A DNA stretch of 64,000 bases. Origin: Lachnospiraceae bacterium (GTDB taxonomy: Bacteria > Bacillota > Clostridia > Lachnospirales > Bianqueaceae). Position 1 is the first letter of the stretch. The number at the start of each line of letters is the position of its first letter. The DNA lies in the NCBI GenBank assembly GCA_022794035.1, contig JAAWDX010000007.1:186001-250000 (forward strand). The letters run 5' to 3'. The position numbers were made by a program, and so were the translations under genes. Under the pieces are notes generated by a model. That model saw only the letters and a list, made by a program, of their open reading frames with translations. It did no database searches and had not been told where the DNA came from. This document shows, piece after piece, positions 16,677-25,526 of the stretch.

Positions 16677-17591
16677 ATGCAGACTTTGCCAAACCTAGAT
16701 TTCACCGCCATTTTTTCTGCCTGGGGGCTGATTTCCCCTGAGCTTCTGGAACGCTTTCACCCTGATTCTCCAAGAATCATATTAAAGGTCCGCTCTGAAA
16801 ACCACTGTTATATCCTTAAAGGAATCCCCGCCATAAGCGATGGCAGAGTCATATCAGAACAGACCATCCAGGGAAATGTATGTGCCCATCAATTTCTAGG
16901 AAATCAAAAAGGGATCGCACCGCGAATTTTCTCTCTTAAAGACGGCGCTGACAGCTATTATCTGAAAAGGGACGGATATTGGTTTTACTTACTTGAATTT
17001 CTGGAAGGACGCCCAATGCAGAGTACTCCCGCAGATGAATTCTTATTAGCACAAACAGCAAGAACTCTGCATACCATCCAAGGCTATTCCCTGCCTTCCT
17101 CTCTAAATGAAAATAAACAGCGTTTTTACGCCTGGTTTTCAAACCACCCCTTTAAAGCAGCCTTTAATCTGCTTCTGGATGATCTGCCGGATTTTTCCTC
17201 CTATGACAGATGTCTGATCCATACCGATCTTGGTCCGCATAACGCGCTCATCAGGCCTGACGGAAGAGCAGCGCTCATTGATCTGGATGACTGCGGCATC
17301 GGCAGCCGATACCTTGACTTAGGCTGGCCGTTTATTATGCAATTTGTGGAGCATACCGAGGATATGCGGCTTTCCTATCGTTTTGACTTAGCAGAGGCTT
17401 TTTTAAAGGGCTATTATCCATCTGCTTCTCTTTCTAAAAAAGAATACGATCTCTTATGGCAAGGCGCCATTTATATGCATATTTCCTATATGCAGTCCTA
17501 TGGTCCTGATGCCGTGCAACCGTTATGGAATATTCTCCAATTTGGCTTGGCACAAAAACCCCTTTTATGGAAACTGCTTCAAACGCAATAA
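16677..17591 (+). CDS. aminoglycoside phosphotransferase-fold kinase
   Basis: A 304-residue APH/choline-kinase-like protein. The catalytic loop IHTDLGPHNALI (about 188-199, HxDxxxxN) and the metal-binding IDLDDCGIGSRYLDLGW (about 207-223) are intact. The start at 16677 follows AAAGAGG; the frame is open 24 codons further upstream, but the promoter lies there. Related proteins phosphorylate choline, homoserine, sugars or antibiotics, and the YtmP/CotS group is also similar. The substrate cannot be assigned. It precedes a MATE gene but each has its own promoter. Confidence 0.82.
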   Translation: MQTLPNLDFTAIFSAWGLISPELLERFHPDSPRIILKVRSENHCYILKGIPAISDGRVISEQTIQGNVCAHQFLGNQKGIAPRIFSLKDGADSYYLKRDGYWFYLLEFLEGRPMQSTPADEFLLAQTARTLHTIQGYSLPSSLNENKQRFYAWFSNHPFKAAFNLLLDDLPDFSSYDRCLIHTDLGPHNALIRPDGRAALIDLDDCGIGSRYLDLGWPFIMQFVEHTEDMRLSYRFDLAEAFLKGYYPSASLSKKEYDLLWQGAIYMHISYMQSYGPDAVQPLWNILQFGLAQKPLLWKLLQTQ

Positions 17592-17612
17592 ATTATATCT
17601 CTTACTATTCTC

Positions 17613-17680
17613 TTGACAAACCCTCCCTTTTCTTATAAGATATTACAAAACGTAAGAAAAATCTTTCGATTCGTAATATC
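17613..17680 (+). promoter_or_regulatory. promoter and overlapping dyad operator of the second MATE gene
   Basis: TTGACA (17613-17618), a 17-bp spacer and TAAGAT (17636-17641) form a promoter. A 14-bp imperfect inverted repeat (GATATTACAAAACG and its partner, 17639-17652 and 17667-17680) starts in the -10 box and spans the likely start site. This is a good operator position for a repressor. No regulator gene is adjacent. Confidence 0.5.
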
Positions 17681-17714
17681 ATTCTGTGAACATACATATT
17701 AAGGAGGTTTTCTT

Positions 17715-19061
17715 TTGCAACACGATTTAACCCGCGGTCCCATTACCAAAGCACTGCTTACTTTTGCTGCCCCCATGATCTTGGGCAATTTATTACAGCA
17801 GCTTTACAATATTGCGGATACCTTCATTGTAGGACGCTTCCTCGGCCCCCATGCACTGGCTGCCGTTGGCTCCTCCTTCACGCTTATGACTTTTCTGACG
17901 TCGATTCTACTCGGGCTCTGCATGGGCAGCGGCGCGATCTTCTCCATCCAATTTGGTGAAAAAGCGGAAGACAAAATGAAGAACAGCATTTTTATTTCAT
18001 TTTGCATGATCGCTCTCATTACCCTTCTGATTACCGGAATCGTATTTCTATTCATCAATCCCATTATTCATCTCTTGCAGGTGCCTGACGAAATTTTTAA
18101 TCTAATGCACGAATATCTATGGATTATTTTCTTTGGCATCGCTTTTACCTTTTTATATAATTATTGTGCCTGTCTTCTGCGTGCCGTGGGCAATTCTCTG
18201 GCGCCCCTCATTTTTCTAATCATCGCCTCTCTGGCCAATATCGCGCTGGACCTTCTGTTTGTCCTCAGCTTTCGCTGGGGCGTTGCCGGAGCCGCCGCCG
18301 CTACCGTCATCGCACAGGGCCTTTCCGCCATCAGCATCGTCCTGTACACCTGGCTTCGGTTTCCCCATCTGCGTCCGGCGCGCCGTCATATGCACATCAC
18401 CAAACAGGCCGTTCAGGAGATTTTTCAGTACTCCTCGCTCACCTGTCTGCAGCAATCCGTAATGAACTTTGGCATTCTCATGGTGCAAGGGCTGGTAAAC
18501 AGCTTCGGCACCTCCGTAATGGCCGCTTTCGCGGCAGCCGTTAAAATTGACTCCTTTGCCTATATGCCTGTGCAAGACTTTGGAAATGCGTTCTCTACCT
18601 TCATTGCTCAAAACTATGGCGCGCGTCAGCCAGAACGGATTCGTCTCGCTATCAAAAGTGCCATTCGCACCGTTTTTCTTTTCTGCCTGATCGTTTCCTC
18701 ACTCATCTTTATTTTTGCCAAGCCTCTGCTGATGATTTTCATCGCTCCCTCTGAAACTGCTATTTTATCCATCGGCGCTGAATACCTGCGGATCGAGGGC
18801 ACCTTTTATTGCGGTATCGGCTGCTTGTTTCTGCTCTATGGCTATTATCGCGCTGTCAAAAAGCCGGGCATGTCTGTTATCCTTACGATTTTATCTTTGG
18901 GCACCCGCGTAGCACTAGCCTATCTCCTTTCTTCGATTCCCGCCATTGGTGTGACTGGCATCTGGTGGTCCATTCCCATTGGTTGGTTTTTGGCAGACCT
19001 GTATGGGCTTCTTTATTACCGCCGTCATCCTGCTTACGCTTCATTAGCTCCTAAGCAATAA
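17715..19061 (+). CDS. MATE family efflux transporter (second of four)
   Basis: A 448-residue MATE exporter with about 12 membrane segments, starting TTG behind a perfect AAGGAGG. The TM1 region reads PMILGNLLQQLYNIADTFIVGRFLG, the usual NorM/DinF-like pattern of Firmicutes, and a second-half repeat begins near residue 240. A likely repressor operator overlaps its promoter. Drugs, dyes or metabolites are possible substrates. Confidence 0.9.
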   Translation: MQHDLTRGPITKALLTFAAPMILGNLLQQLYNIADTFIVGRFLGPHALAAVGSSFTLMTFLTSILLGLCMGSGAIFSIQFGEKAEDKMKNSIFISFCMIALITLLITGIVFLFINPIIHLLQVPDEIFNLMHEYLWIIFFGIAFTFLYNYCACLLRAVGNSLAPLIFLIIASLANIALDLLFVLSFRWGVAGAAAATVIAQGLSAISIVLYTWLRFPHLRPARRHMHITKQAVQEIFQYSSLTCLQQSVMNFGILMVQGLVNSFGTSVMAAFAAAVKIDSFAYMPVQDFGNAFSTFIAQNYGARQPERIRLAIKSAIRTVFLFCLIVSSLIFIFAKPLLMIFIAPSETAILSIGAEYLRIEGTFYCGIGCLFLLYGYYRAVKKPGMSVILTILSLGTRVALAYLLSSIPAIGVTGIWWSIPIGWFLADLYGLLYYRRHPAYASLAPKQ

Positions 19062-19144
19062 AACTGTCACTTTTCCTCTTGCATCCTAAGATTTAATGTG
19101 CTACTATAATTGCGATAATTCTGAATGCAGAAAGGAATCCTGCT

Positions 19145-20032
19145 ATGAGCAACTATATTATCAGCTGCTGTTCAACTGCTGATTTATCCAAAGAACATTT
19201 TGAAAAAAGAGACCTGCACTATATTTGCTTCCATTACTCTCTAAACGGAAAGCAATATCCTGATGATCTCGGCCAGAGCATGCCCTTTGATCAATTCTAC
19301 GAAGCAATGGCCAATGGAGCAGAGACCAAAACCTCTCAAATCAATGTAGATGAATTTATCGAATATTTCACTCCGTTTTTAGAAGACGGAAAAGATATTC
19401 TTCATATCACACTTTCTTCCGGGATCTCCGGCGTGTACAATTCGGCTAATTTAGCTAAAAATCTATTGCTGGAAAAATATCCCGACCGAAAAATTTTCAT
19501 AGTCGACTCTTTAGGCGCTTCTTCCGGTTATGGTCTTTTCATGGATAAGCTTGCCGATCTGCGCGATGCTGGGCTTACACTGGAAGAAGCTCACCAATGG
19601 GCTGAAGAAAATAAGCTCCGCTTGCATCACTGGTTCTTTTCAACGGATTTAAGCTTTTATGTCAAAGGCGGCCGCATTTCCAAGGCCTCTGGCTGGTTTG
19701 GTACCATGCTGAAAATTTGTCCTTTGCTGAATATGGATGACCAAGGAAGACTGATTCCTCGTTTTAAGGTGCGCACTAAAAATGCGGTCATCCACCGGAT
19801 TGTAGATAAGATGGAAGAATTCGCCGAGAACGGTTTGGACTATGCTGAAAAATGCTATATCTCCAATTCCGCTTGCTATGAGGATGCCAGAGCTGTTGCC
19901 GATCTGGTGGAAGCTCGTTTCCCCCATTTAAATGGAAAGGTAGAGATCAATCATATCGGCACCACCATCGGTAGCCACACTGGCCCCGGCACGGTTGCCC
20001 TCTTCTTCTGGGGCAGCAAAAGAGAAGCCTGA
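19145..20032 (+). CDS. DegV family fatty-acid-binding protein (second copy)
   Basis: A 295-residue DegV/FakB-like protein, divergent in sequence from the copy in the pyr operon. Family motifs include the lipid-contacting LSSGISGVYNSANLAKN (about 96-112), DSLGASSGYG (about 120-129), FYVKGGRISKASG (about 172-184) and the C-terminal IGTTIGSHTGPGTVALFFWG. GAAAGGAAT precedes the ATG at 19145. It appears monocistronic and is followed by a strong terminator. Carrying two DegV paralogues suggests different acyl preferences, as with FakB1 and FakB2. Confidence 0.9.
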   Translation: MSNYIISCCSTADLSKEHFEKRDLHYICFHYSLNGKQYPDDLGQSMPFDQFYEAMANGAETKTSQINVDEFIEYFTPFLEDGKDILHITLSSGISGVYNSANLAKNLLLEKYPDRKIFIVDSLGASSGYGLFMDKLADLRDAGLTLEEAHQWAEENKLRLHHWFFSTDLSFYVKGGRISKASGWFGTMLKICPLLNMDDQGRLIPRFKVRTKNAVIHRIVDKMEEFAENGLDYAEKCYISNSACYEDARAVADLVEARFPHLNGKVEINHIGTTIGSHTGPGTVALFFWGSKREA

Positions 20033-20116
20033 TTGGATCTTGTGCGCTTTTCAGCCAAGATCAGCAGAAATTAGAGAAAAGCGTAGAAATTTCCTCTGCG
20101 CACAATACTATAAATC

Positions 20117-20150
20117 AAAATGGCGGAATTTCTTCCGCCATTTTTTATTT
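20117..20150 (+). terminator. rho-independent terminator after the second degV
   Basis: AAAATGGCGGA / TCCGCCATTTT stem with a 6-base loop followed by TTTATTTT. The following 150 bases up to the next gene hold only further weak inverted repeats (for example TTTTTCCACC/GGTGGAAAAA near 20172-20216) and nothing else that I recognise. Confidence 0.85.
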
Positions 20151-20298
20151 TGAGATACTTGCTAACGGTGATTTTTCCACCAATTATAGAAGCTGCGCTA
20201 TACACGGTGGAAAAAGTTCAGCTATATCGCCCATTTCCGCCAGTGGCGGCGGAAGAAAACATAGAGACGGCACTAAGCAAAAGCCAGAAGCTTTGCTC

Positions 20299-20568
20299 TT
20301 AGTCCTCAAACTTTTTATGCTTATTCGCTTCCTCCGGCGCTGCATGCGCTTCTCCCATTCTCAGCTTAACGATAAAATATGCTACCACAAAGCTGAGCGC
20401 TGAGCCCCCTGCTACAATGCCGTCCACCAACTGCCATGGCGCCGCATCGCCTCCCAGCAGCCGGTGAATGAACATGAAATACAAAATAATAAACAGCATC
20501 ATCAAAGCAACACCCAGCGTAAATGCTTTTCTCTTGTCATCTGTATCCATTTTTCTCTTTTTACTCAT
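20299..20568 (-). CDS. small membrane protein, unknown
   Basis: An 89-residue protein with a charged N-terminus (SKKRKMDTDDKRK), two hydrophobic segments (about 15-36 and 47-66) and a charged, Lys/Glu-rich C-terminus. It looks like an inner-membrane protein with both ends inside. It overlaps the 3' end of rarA by 8 bases and is therefore translationally coupled to it. No family is recognised. Confidence 0.6.
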   Translation of the reverse strand: MSKKRKMDTDDKRKAFTLGVALMMLFIILYFMFIHRLLGGDAAPWQLVDGIVAGGSALSFVVAYFIVKLRMGEAHAAPEEANKHKKFED

Positions 20569-21883
20569 CTTTTTCTCCCTTCCATTTTCTAATTTGATTC
20601 AGGCGCTCCTGCACCTGTTTTTCTTTTCCGGAAGCCGTTGGCCTGTAATATCTGCGATCGGCCAGCACATCCGGCAGGCAGCGCATCTTGGTTAGCTTCT
20701 CCTCTGTATCATGCGCATATTCATAGCCCTCTCCATAATGCAGCTCTTTCATCAGCTGCGTCGGCGCATTGCAGATCTGCAGCGGCACCGGTGCTGCCGG
20801 CATTTCTCTCACATCCTGCCTGGTCTCCTCCGCCGCCACATACAAAGCATTGGATTTAGGCGCCATCGCCAGATACACCACCGCCTGCATCAAATTCACA
20901 TCACATTCCGGCATGCCGTTAAAATGGCAGGCCTGATACGCAGCTACCGCCTGCAAAAGCGCCTGCGGATCCGCCATGCCCACATCCTCGCTGGCAAAAC
21001 GGATCAAGCGTCTGGCAATATACAGCGGCTCCTCACCTCCCTCCAGCATCCTGCGCAGATAGTACACCGCCGCATCCGGATCGCTGTTGCGCATCGACTT
21101 ATGCAGCGCCGATATCAGATTATAATGCTCCTCTCCATTTTTATCATACAAGAGCGACCGGCGGTTAATGCACTCACTCAGCACCTCCTCTGTGACCGTA
21201 ATTTCCTCTGCGCTGATCCTGCCGTTTAGCACAGCCATCTCCAGCGTGTTGAGCGCTGTGCGCGCATCTCCATTCGCAAAACGGGCAATGGCCCGAAGCT
21301 GCCCCTGCGTAATGCCAATCGGCTGATCCCCATAGCCGAGCGGGTGCCGCAGCGCCCGTGTGAGCAGATCGACCATTTCTTCCTCTGTCAGCGCCCGCAG
21401 CACAAATACGCGGCAGCGCGATAAAAGAGCGCTGTTAATTTCAAAAGAAGGATTTTCTGTAGTGGCGCCTACTAATATAATGCTTCCCTTTTCCACATAA
21501 GGCAAAAAGGCATCCTGCTGCGCTTTATTGAAGCGGTGAATCTCATCGACAAAAAGCAGCGTCCGCAACCCCATGCGCCGGCTCGTTTCTGCCTTTGCCA
21601 TCACTTCCTTGATCTCCTTAATGCCGCTTGTTACTGCGCTAAAGTCTACAAATTCAGCCTTCGTATGGCTGGCAATGATGCGGGCGAGCGTTGTTTTGCC
21701 TACGCCAGGCGGCCCCCAGAAAATCATCGAGGATAGCTGATCGCGCTCAATGAGCTGCCGCAGGATTTTACCCTTGCCCAGCAGATGCGTCTGCCCCACC
21801 AGCTCCTCTAAGGATCCGGGCCGCAGGCGGCTGGCTAACGGCATGCTGCCTCTGCCTTCTTCAAATAAATTGATCTGATCCAT
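20561..21883 (-). CDS. rarA: replication-associated recombination protein A (RarA/MgsA)
   Basis: AAA+ ATPase of the clamp-loader class that acts at stalled replication forks. The 440-residue protein has Walker A GPPGVGKTTLA (about 40-50), Walker B LLFVDEIHRFNKAQQD (about 93-108), sensor ATTENPSFEI and the C-terminal MgsA tetramerisation region (YLRRMLEGGEEPLYIARRLIRFASEDVG). The start MDQINLFEE follows AGGAAAG. It is divergent from the Rieske oxidoreductase gene. Confidence 0.93.
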   Translation of the reverse strand: MDQINLFEEGRGSMPLASRLRPGSLEELVGQTHLLGKGKILRQLIERDQLSSMIFWGPPGVGKTTLARIIASHTKAEFVDFSAVTSGIKEIKEVMAKAETSRRMGLRTLLFVDEIHRFNKAQQDAFLPYVEKGSIILVGATTENPSFEINSALLSRCRVFVLRALTEEEMVDLLTRALRHPLGYGDQPIGITQGQLRAIARFANGDARTALNTLEMAVLNGRISAEEITVTEEVLSECINRRSLLYDKNGEEHYNLISALHKSMRNSDPDAAVYYLRRMLEGGEEPLYIARRLIRFASEDVGMADPQALLQAVAAYQACHFNGMPECDVNLMQAVVYLAMAPKSNALYVAAEETRQDVREMPAAPVPLQICNAPTQLMKELHYGEGYEYAHDTEEKLTKMRCLPDVLADRRYYRPTASGKEKQVQERLNQIRKWKGEKDE

Positions 21884-21961
21884 GGCTTTTTCTTTCCTAT
21901 TTTGTATAAAACTTATCAAATGAGATATGCTAGGTTAAAACGTTTCGAAATGGAGATTACT

Positions 21962-23431
21962 ATGCAAACAATCTGGTCTGATACCTGTCATATCCAAAAT
22001 CGGCCCTCTCTGCGAGGACATCTGGACACCGACGTACTCATCATCGGCGCCGGTCTCACCGGCATTCTCACCGGCTCCTTACTGCAGAAAAGCGGCAAAG
22101 AGGTTGTTCTGATTGAAGCAAACCGCATTGCCAGCGGTCAGAGCGGCCATACAACTGCCAAAATCACTGCGCAGCATGGGATGGTCTATCACATGCTCCT
22201 GCAGCGCCTTGGCCTGCAGAAAACTAAACAATATGCGCTGGCCCAGCAAACAGCGATACAGGCATATCAAACGCTCATTAAGGAGTATGGGATTGCCTGT
22301 GATCTGTCTGTTCAGCCAGCCTATTTGTATGCCCAGGATATAACACAGCTTGAAAAAGAATATACGGCACTCTCACAGCTTGGTTTTTCTGCTGAGCTGA
22401 TAACGCAGCTGCCTGCTTCTCTGCCCTTTTCCTGCGCAGGCGCGCTTTGTTTGCCGGATCAGCTGCAGTATAATCCGCTGATGCTGATCAAAGCCTTATC
22501 GGACCCTCTTACCGTTTATGAGCATACCCCTGCTCTTTCTGTGGAGGATCAGACCGTTTATACACCGGATGGATCAATCTGTGCCAAGCACATCCTCTTC
22601 GCCTGCCACTATCCTTTTCTTAATTTTCCCGGCCTATTCTTTGCCCGCATGTATCAAAAACGCTCCTATGTGCTGGCGCTGGAAAATGCTGACTTTCCGG
22701 ATGGCATGTGGATTGGCAGCCTGTCGCCCGAGCCGCCCTCTCCTGCGGGCTCGCCCTCTCAGGAATACTCCTTCCGCCATTATGGCCCCTATCTGCTTTT
22801 AGGCGGCGAGGGGCATCGAACGGGCTGCTCAAGTGCTTCCAGCCGCTATGAGGCTCTGCGCCAAAAGGCCCGCGAGTGGTTTCCCAACAGCCATGAAACT
22901 GCTCATTGGTCTGCGCAGGACTGCATTTCCATTGACCATCTTCCTTATATTGGTCCCTTTTCTGCTAAGCATCCTCACTGGCATGTGGCGACCGGTTTTC
23001 AGAAATGGGGTATGACTAACGCAATGGCAGCTGCCCTGATCCTTCGCAATCAGATTCTGCATCTCGACACTCCCTTTGCATCCGCATTTGATCCGCGGCG
23101 CTTTGCTTTGCGGGATCTCCCCTCTATTGCCGCCCTTGGCGGAAAAGCTGCCGGAAGCATTGCCAAGCGCATCTTTCAGCTGCCCAAATCTGAGCTTGCA
23201 AAAATCCCGCCCGGCCATGGAAGCATTGTTTTGGTCAATGGGCATAAGGTTGGCGTCTACAAAAGTCCTGATCAGGAAGTCTTTACTGTCGATATCCGCT
23301 GCCCTCATCTGGGGTGCCAGCTGGCCTGGAATCAGGATGAGCTTAGCTGGGACTGCCCCTGTCATGGTTCCCGTTTTGACTACCGCGGCCAGCTTCTAAG
23401 CGGTCCTGCACAAAAGGGGATTTCTGTCTAA
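21962..23431 (+). CDS. FAD-dependent oxidoreductase fused to a Rieske [2Fe-2S] domain
   Basis: A 489-residue two-domain protein. Residues about 20-360 are a DAO-type FAD domain, with the dinucleotide motif VLIIGAGLTGILTGSLL (about 25-41) and a C-terminal GFQKWGMTNAMAAA. Residues about 400-489 are a Rieske domain with ligands Cys447, His449, Cys465 and His468 (CPHLGC and CPCHGS). The fusion resembles B. subtilis YhfW, whose role is not settled. GGAGAT precedes the ATG at 21962; an upstream in-frame ATG overlaps rarA. The Rieske tail is short. It probably passes electrons from a small organic substrate in the cytosol; the substrate is unknown. Confidence 0.85.
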   Translation: MQTIWSDTCHIQNRPSLRGHLDTDVLIIGAGLTGILTGSLLQKSGKEVVLIEANRIASGQSGHTTAKITAQHGMVYHMLLQRLGLQKTKQYALAQQTAIQAYQTLIKEYGIACDLSVQPAYLYAQDITQLEKEYTALSQLGFSAELITQLPASLPFSCAGALCLPDQLQYNPLMLIKALSDPLTVYEHTPALSVEDQTVYTPDGSICAKHILFACHYPFLNFPGLFFARMYQKRSYVLALENADFPDGMWIGSLSPEPPSPAGSPSQEYSFRHYGPYLLLGGEGHRTGCSSASSRYEALRQKAREWFPNSHETAHWSAQDCISIDHLPYIGPFSAKHPHWHVATGFQKWGMTNAMAAALILRNQILHLDTPFASAFDPRRFALRDLPSIAALGGKAAGSIAKRIFQLPKSELAKIPPGHGSIVLVNGHKVGVYKSPDQEVFTVDIRCPHLGCQLAWNQDELSWDCPCHGSRFDYRGQLLSGPAQKGISV

Positions 23432-23452
23432 GTATTTTAATTGTAACACAAA

Positions 23453-24781
23453 CTATGCGGTATGACAATTTCTTTTCTGCTTCCACGGTTCTTTCTGAAA
23501 TTGGCGCAGCAGAAGAATTCCTCGCACCGTCACGTCTAATGCATAGGCACACCATACGCCGGTGAGTCCCAGCCTAAAATATACCGCCAGCAGATATCCT
23601 ACGCCAATTCGGATACCCCAGATCCCGACTAAGGTTAAATACATGGGGAATTTTGTCTCGCCGGCTCCCTGCAGCGCGTTTGTCATGATCTGCACAAGAA
23701 ATGTAAATGGCTGGAATAAGGCTATGATCCGCAGTACCTCGATTACCATCTTCTGTATTTCCTTTGTTTTTGTAAATAGTGCTGCCAATTGAGGCGCAAA
23801 AATAAAAAACACTAAACTAAATAAAAGAATTAGTCCTGTTGACAGTGCATAGGCTGCCTTCGGTATTTCTTTTGCCTTTTGAAAATTTCCCTCTCCCAAT
23901 GAAATTCCCACTAAAGTGCATACTGCAAGCCCAAATCCCATGGACGGAATATAGGAATAATTCTCTATGCTGCCCGCAATCTGATGTGCCACATAAGCTG
24001 CCGTGCCAATTGAAATGATCATGGCATTGTAAACCAGCTGACCAATGCGCATAATCAGCTTTTCAAAGCCGGCCGGCATGCCAATACGCAAAATAGCGCC
24101 TGCCTCTTTTTTTGAAAGCCTGCAGACTGATATTCGTATATGAGCATCATAATTTTTAACACGCCAAAACAAAATGCAAATACTAATTCCTCTTGATAGT
24201 GTAGTTGCCAGCCCTAATCCAAAAATTCCCAGCCCCATTTTCATAAACACAATATTTAAAAGGATATTTAAAACATTGGCCGCTCCCGTAACATACATTG
24301 GCGTTTTCGTATCTTTTATTGCCCGTAGACAAGCAGATAGTATGAGCTGTAGACATAGTGCTATACAAGGAACAACCACAATTAAAAAATAAGGTCTTGC
24401 ATATTCGATTACAGTCCTATCAGCTCCGGAAATACGTAAAATAGATGTATTTCCTACACCGCATAAAACGCTGCAGAAAATTCCAAGCGCACTGCCTATA
24501 GCCAATGAATGCGTTATCGCACGGTTTATCTGGACATAGTCCTTCCTTCCGTAGCTATGCGATACGATGACCGTGGTGCCCACGCTGACTGCTGTAAAAA
24601 AGGAAATGAATATATTCATAATCAGATTGGTAACGCCAATTCCAGCAATTGCCTGATCGGCTAGCTTTCCTGCGAAATATGTATCCATAGTACCCAATAG
24701 CGTTTGCAGTGTATTTTCGATGATAATTGGCATTGCCAGCCAAAACACACTCTTCATATAAGATTTCCATTCCTGTGTCAC
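23453..24781 (-). CDS. MATE family efflux transporter (third of four)
   Basis: A MATE exporter of about 442 residues with 12 predicted membrane spans (TM1 region PIIIENTLQTLLGTMDTYFAGKL). The start is chosen as GTG at 24781, seven bases after GGAGG. An ATG at 24787 touches that site too closely, and longer upstream reading lies in promoter DNA. It is divergent from a TetR gene, with a perfect 33-bp palindrome in the shared control region, so repression by that TetR protein is likely. Substrate unknown. Confidence 0.88.
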   Translation of the reverse strand: MTQEWKSYMKSVFWLAMPIIIENTLQTLLGTMDTYFAGKLADQAIAGIGVTNLIMNIFISFFTAVSVGTTVIVSHSYGRKDYVQINRAITHSLAIGSALGIFCSVLCGVGNTSILRISGADRTVIEYARPYFLIVVVPCIALCLQLILSACLRAIKDTKTPMYVTGAANVLNILLNIVFMKMGLGIFGLGLATTLSRGISICILFWRVKNYDAHIRISVCRLSKKEAGAILRIGMPAGFEKLIMRIGQLVYNAMIISIGTAAYVAHQIAGSIENYSYIPSMGFGLAVCTLVGISLGEGNFQKAKEIPKAAYALSTGLILLFSLVFFIFAPQLAALFTKTKEIQKMVIEVLRIIALFQPFTFLVQIMTNALQGAGETKFPMYLTLVGIWGIRIGVGYLLAVYFRLGLTGVWCAYALDVTVRGILLLRQFQKEPWKQKRNCHTA

Positions 24782-24819
24782 CGTCATTCCTCCGTTTTGC
24801 TTGACATAAAAATAAAAAT

Positions 24820-24852
24820 ACGATATGTTTTGTATGATACAAAACATATCGT
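24820..24852. promoter_or_regulatory. perfect 33-bp palindromic operator between TetR and MATE genes
   Basis: Two perfect 16-base arms (ACGATATGTTTTGTAT and complement) flank a central G at 24836. On the plus strand TTGACA (24801-24806), 17 bp and TATGTT (24824-24829) form a promoter for tetR whose -10 box lies in the palindrome. On the minus strand TTGTAT, 16 bp and TATAAT lie just upstream of the palindrome for the MATE gene. One bound repressor could therefore silence both genes. Confidence 0.75.
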
Positions 24853-24953
24853 TCGTTTTTATTATAATCGTTAAAATAAGAAATACAATAAACAAATCCT
24901 ATACACTGTAAGTTAGTGAACATTTTTTATTATTTGTACAGGAGGATTCTCAC

Positions 24954-25526
24954 ATGGATCGACGTCAGAAAAAAACTCAGGAAGCTATCTTTCAAGCTTT
25001 TATAACGCTTTTAAAGCACAAAAGCTATCACCGCATTACCATACAGGAAATTATTGATTATGCCAACATTGGCCGAAGCACCTTTTATGCACATTATGAA
25101 ACAAAGGATGAGCTGCTCAAAGAGCTATGCTGTGAACTCTTTGGACATGTGGTAGATAGTGCTGCCAATCATTTAACCGATCATACACATTCTTACAACA
25201 CAGGTCAAAATATCTCTCATTCTCTATTTCACCATCTTTTGCAGCATCTTGCTGAAAATGATCACTCCATTCTCAGTCTTCTTTCCTGCGAAAGCAATGA
25301 AATCTTTCTGCGTTATTTCAAAGATAGTTTAAATGAACTTGTATTCTCACAGTATGTCTCTCAAACAAAAAATCTGGCTTTGCCCCATGATTTTTTAGTC
25401 AACCATATTTCCAGTAGCTTTGTTGAATTGATTCTATGGTGGATCAGAGGGCAGATGAAGCAAAGTCCAGAGGAATTAAACGAATATTTTCATGCCGTCA
25501 TCGATCCCATTGTATCATTAGACTGA
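24954..25526 (+). CDS. TetR/AcrR family repressor
   Basis: A 190-residue regulator with an N-terminal TetR HTH (about 8-54: QEAIFQAFITLLKHKSYHRIT, IDYANIGRSTFYAHYETKDEL) and a helical ligand-binding domain of the TetR_C type found in Firmicutes. AGGAGG precedes the ATG. It is divergent from one MATE gene, with a 33-bp palindrome between them, and its 3' end overlaps a second, convergent MATE gene by 9 bases. It very likely represses itself and the divergent exporter. Confidence 0.92.
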   Translation: MDRRQKKTQEAIFQAFITLLKHKSYHRITIQEIIDYANIGRSTFYAHYETKDELLKELCCELFGHVVDSAANHLTDHTHSYNTGQNISHSLFHHLLQHLAENDHSILSLLSCESNEIFLRYFKDSLNELVFSQYVSQTKNLALPHDFLVNHISSSFVELILWWIRGQMKQSPEELNEYFHAVIDPIVSLD

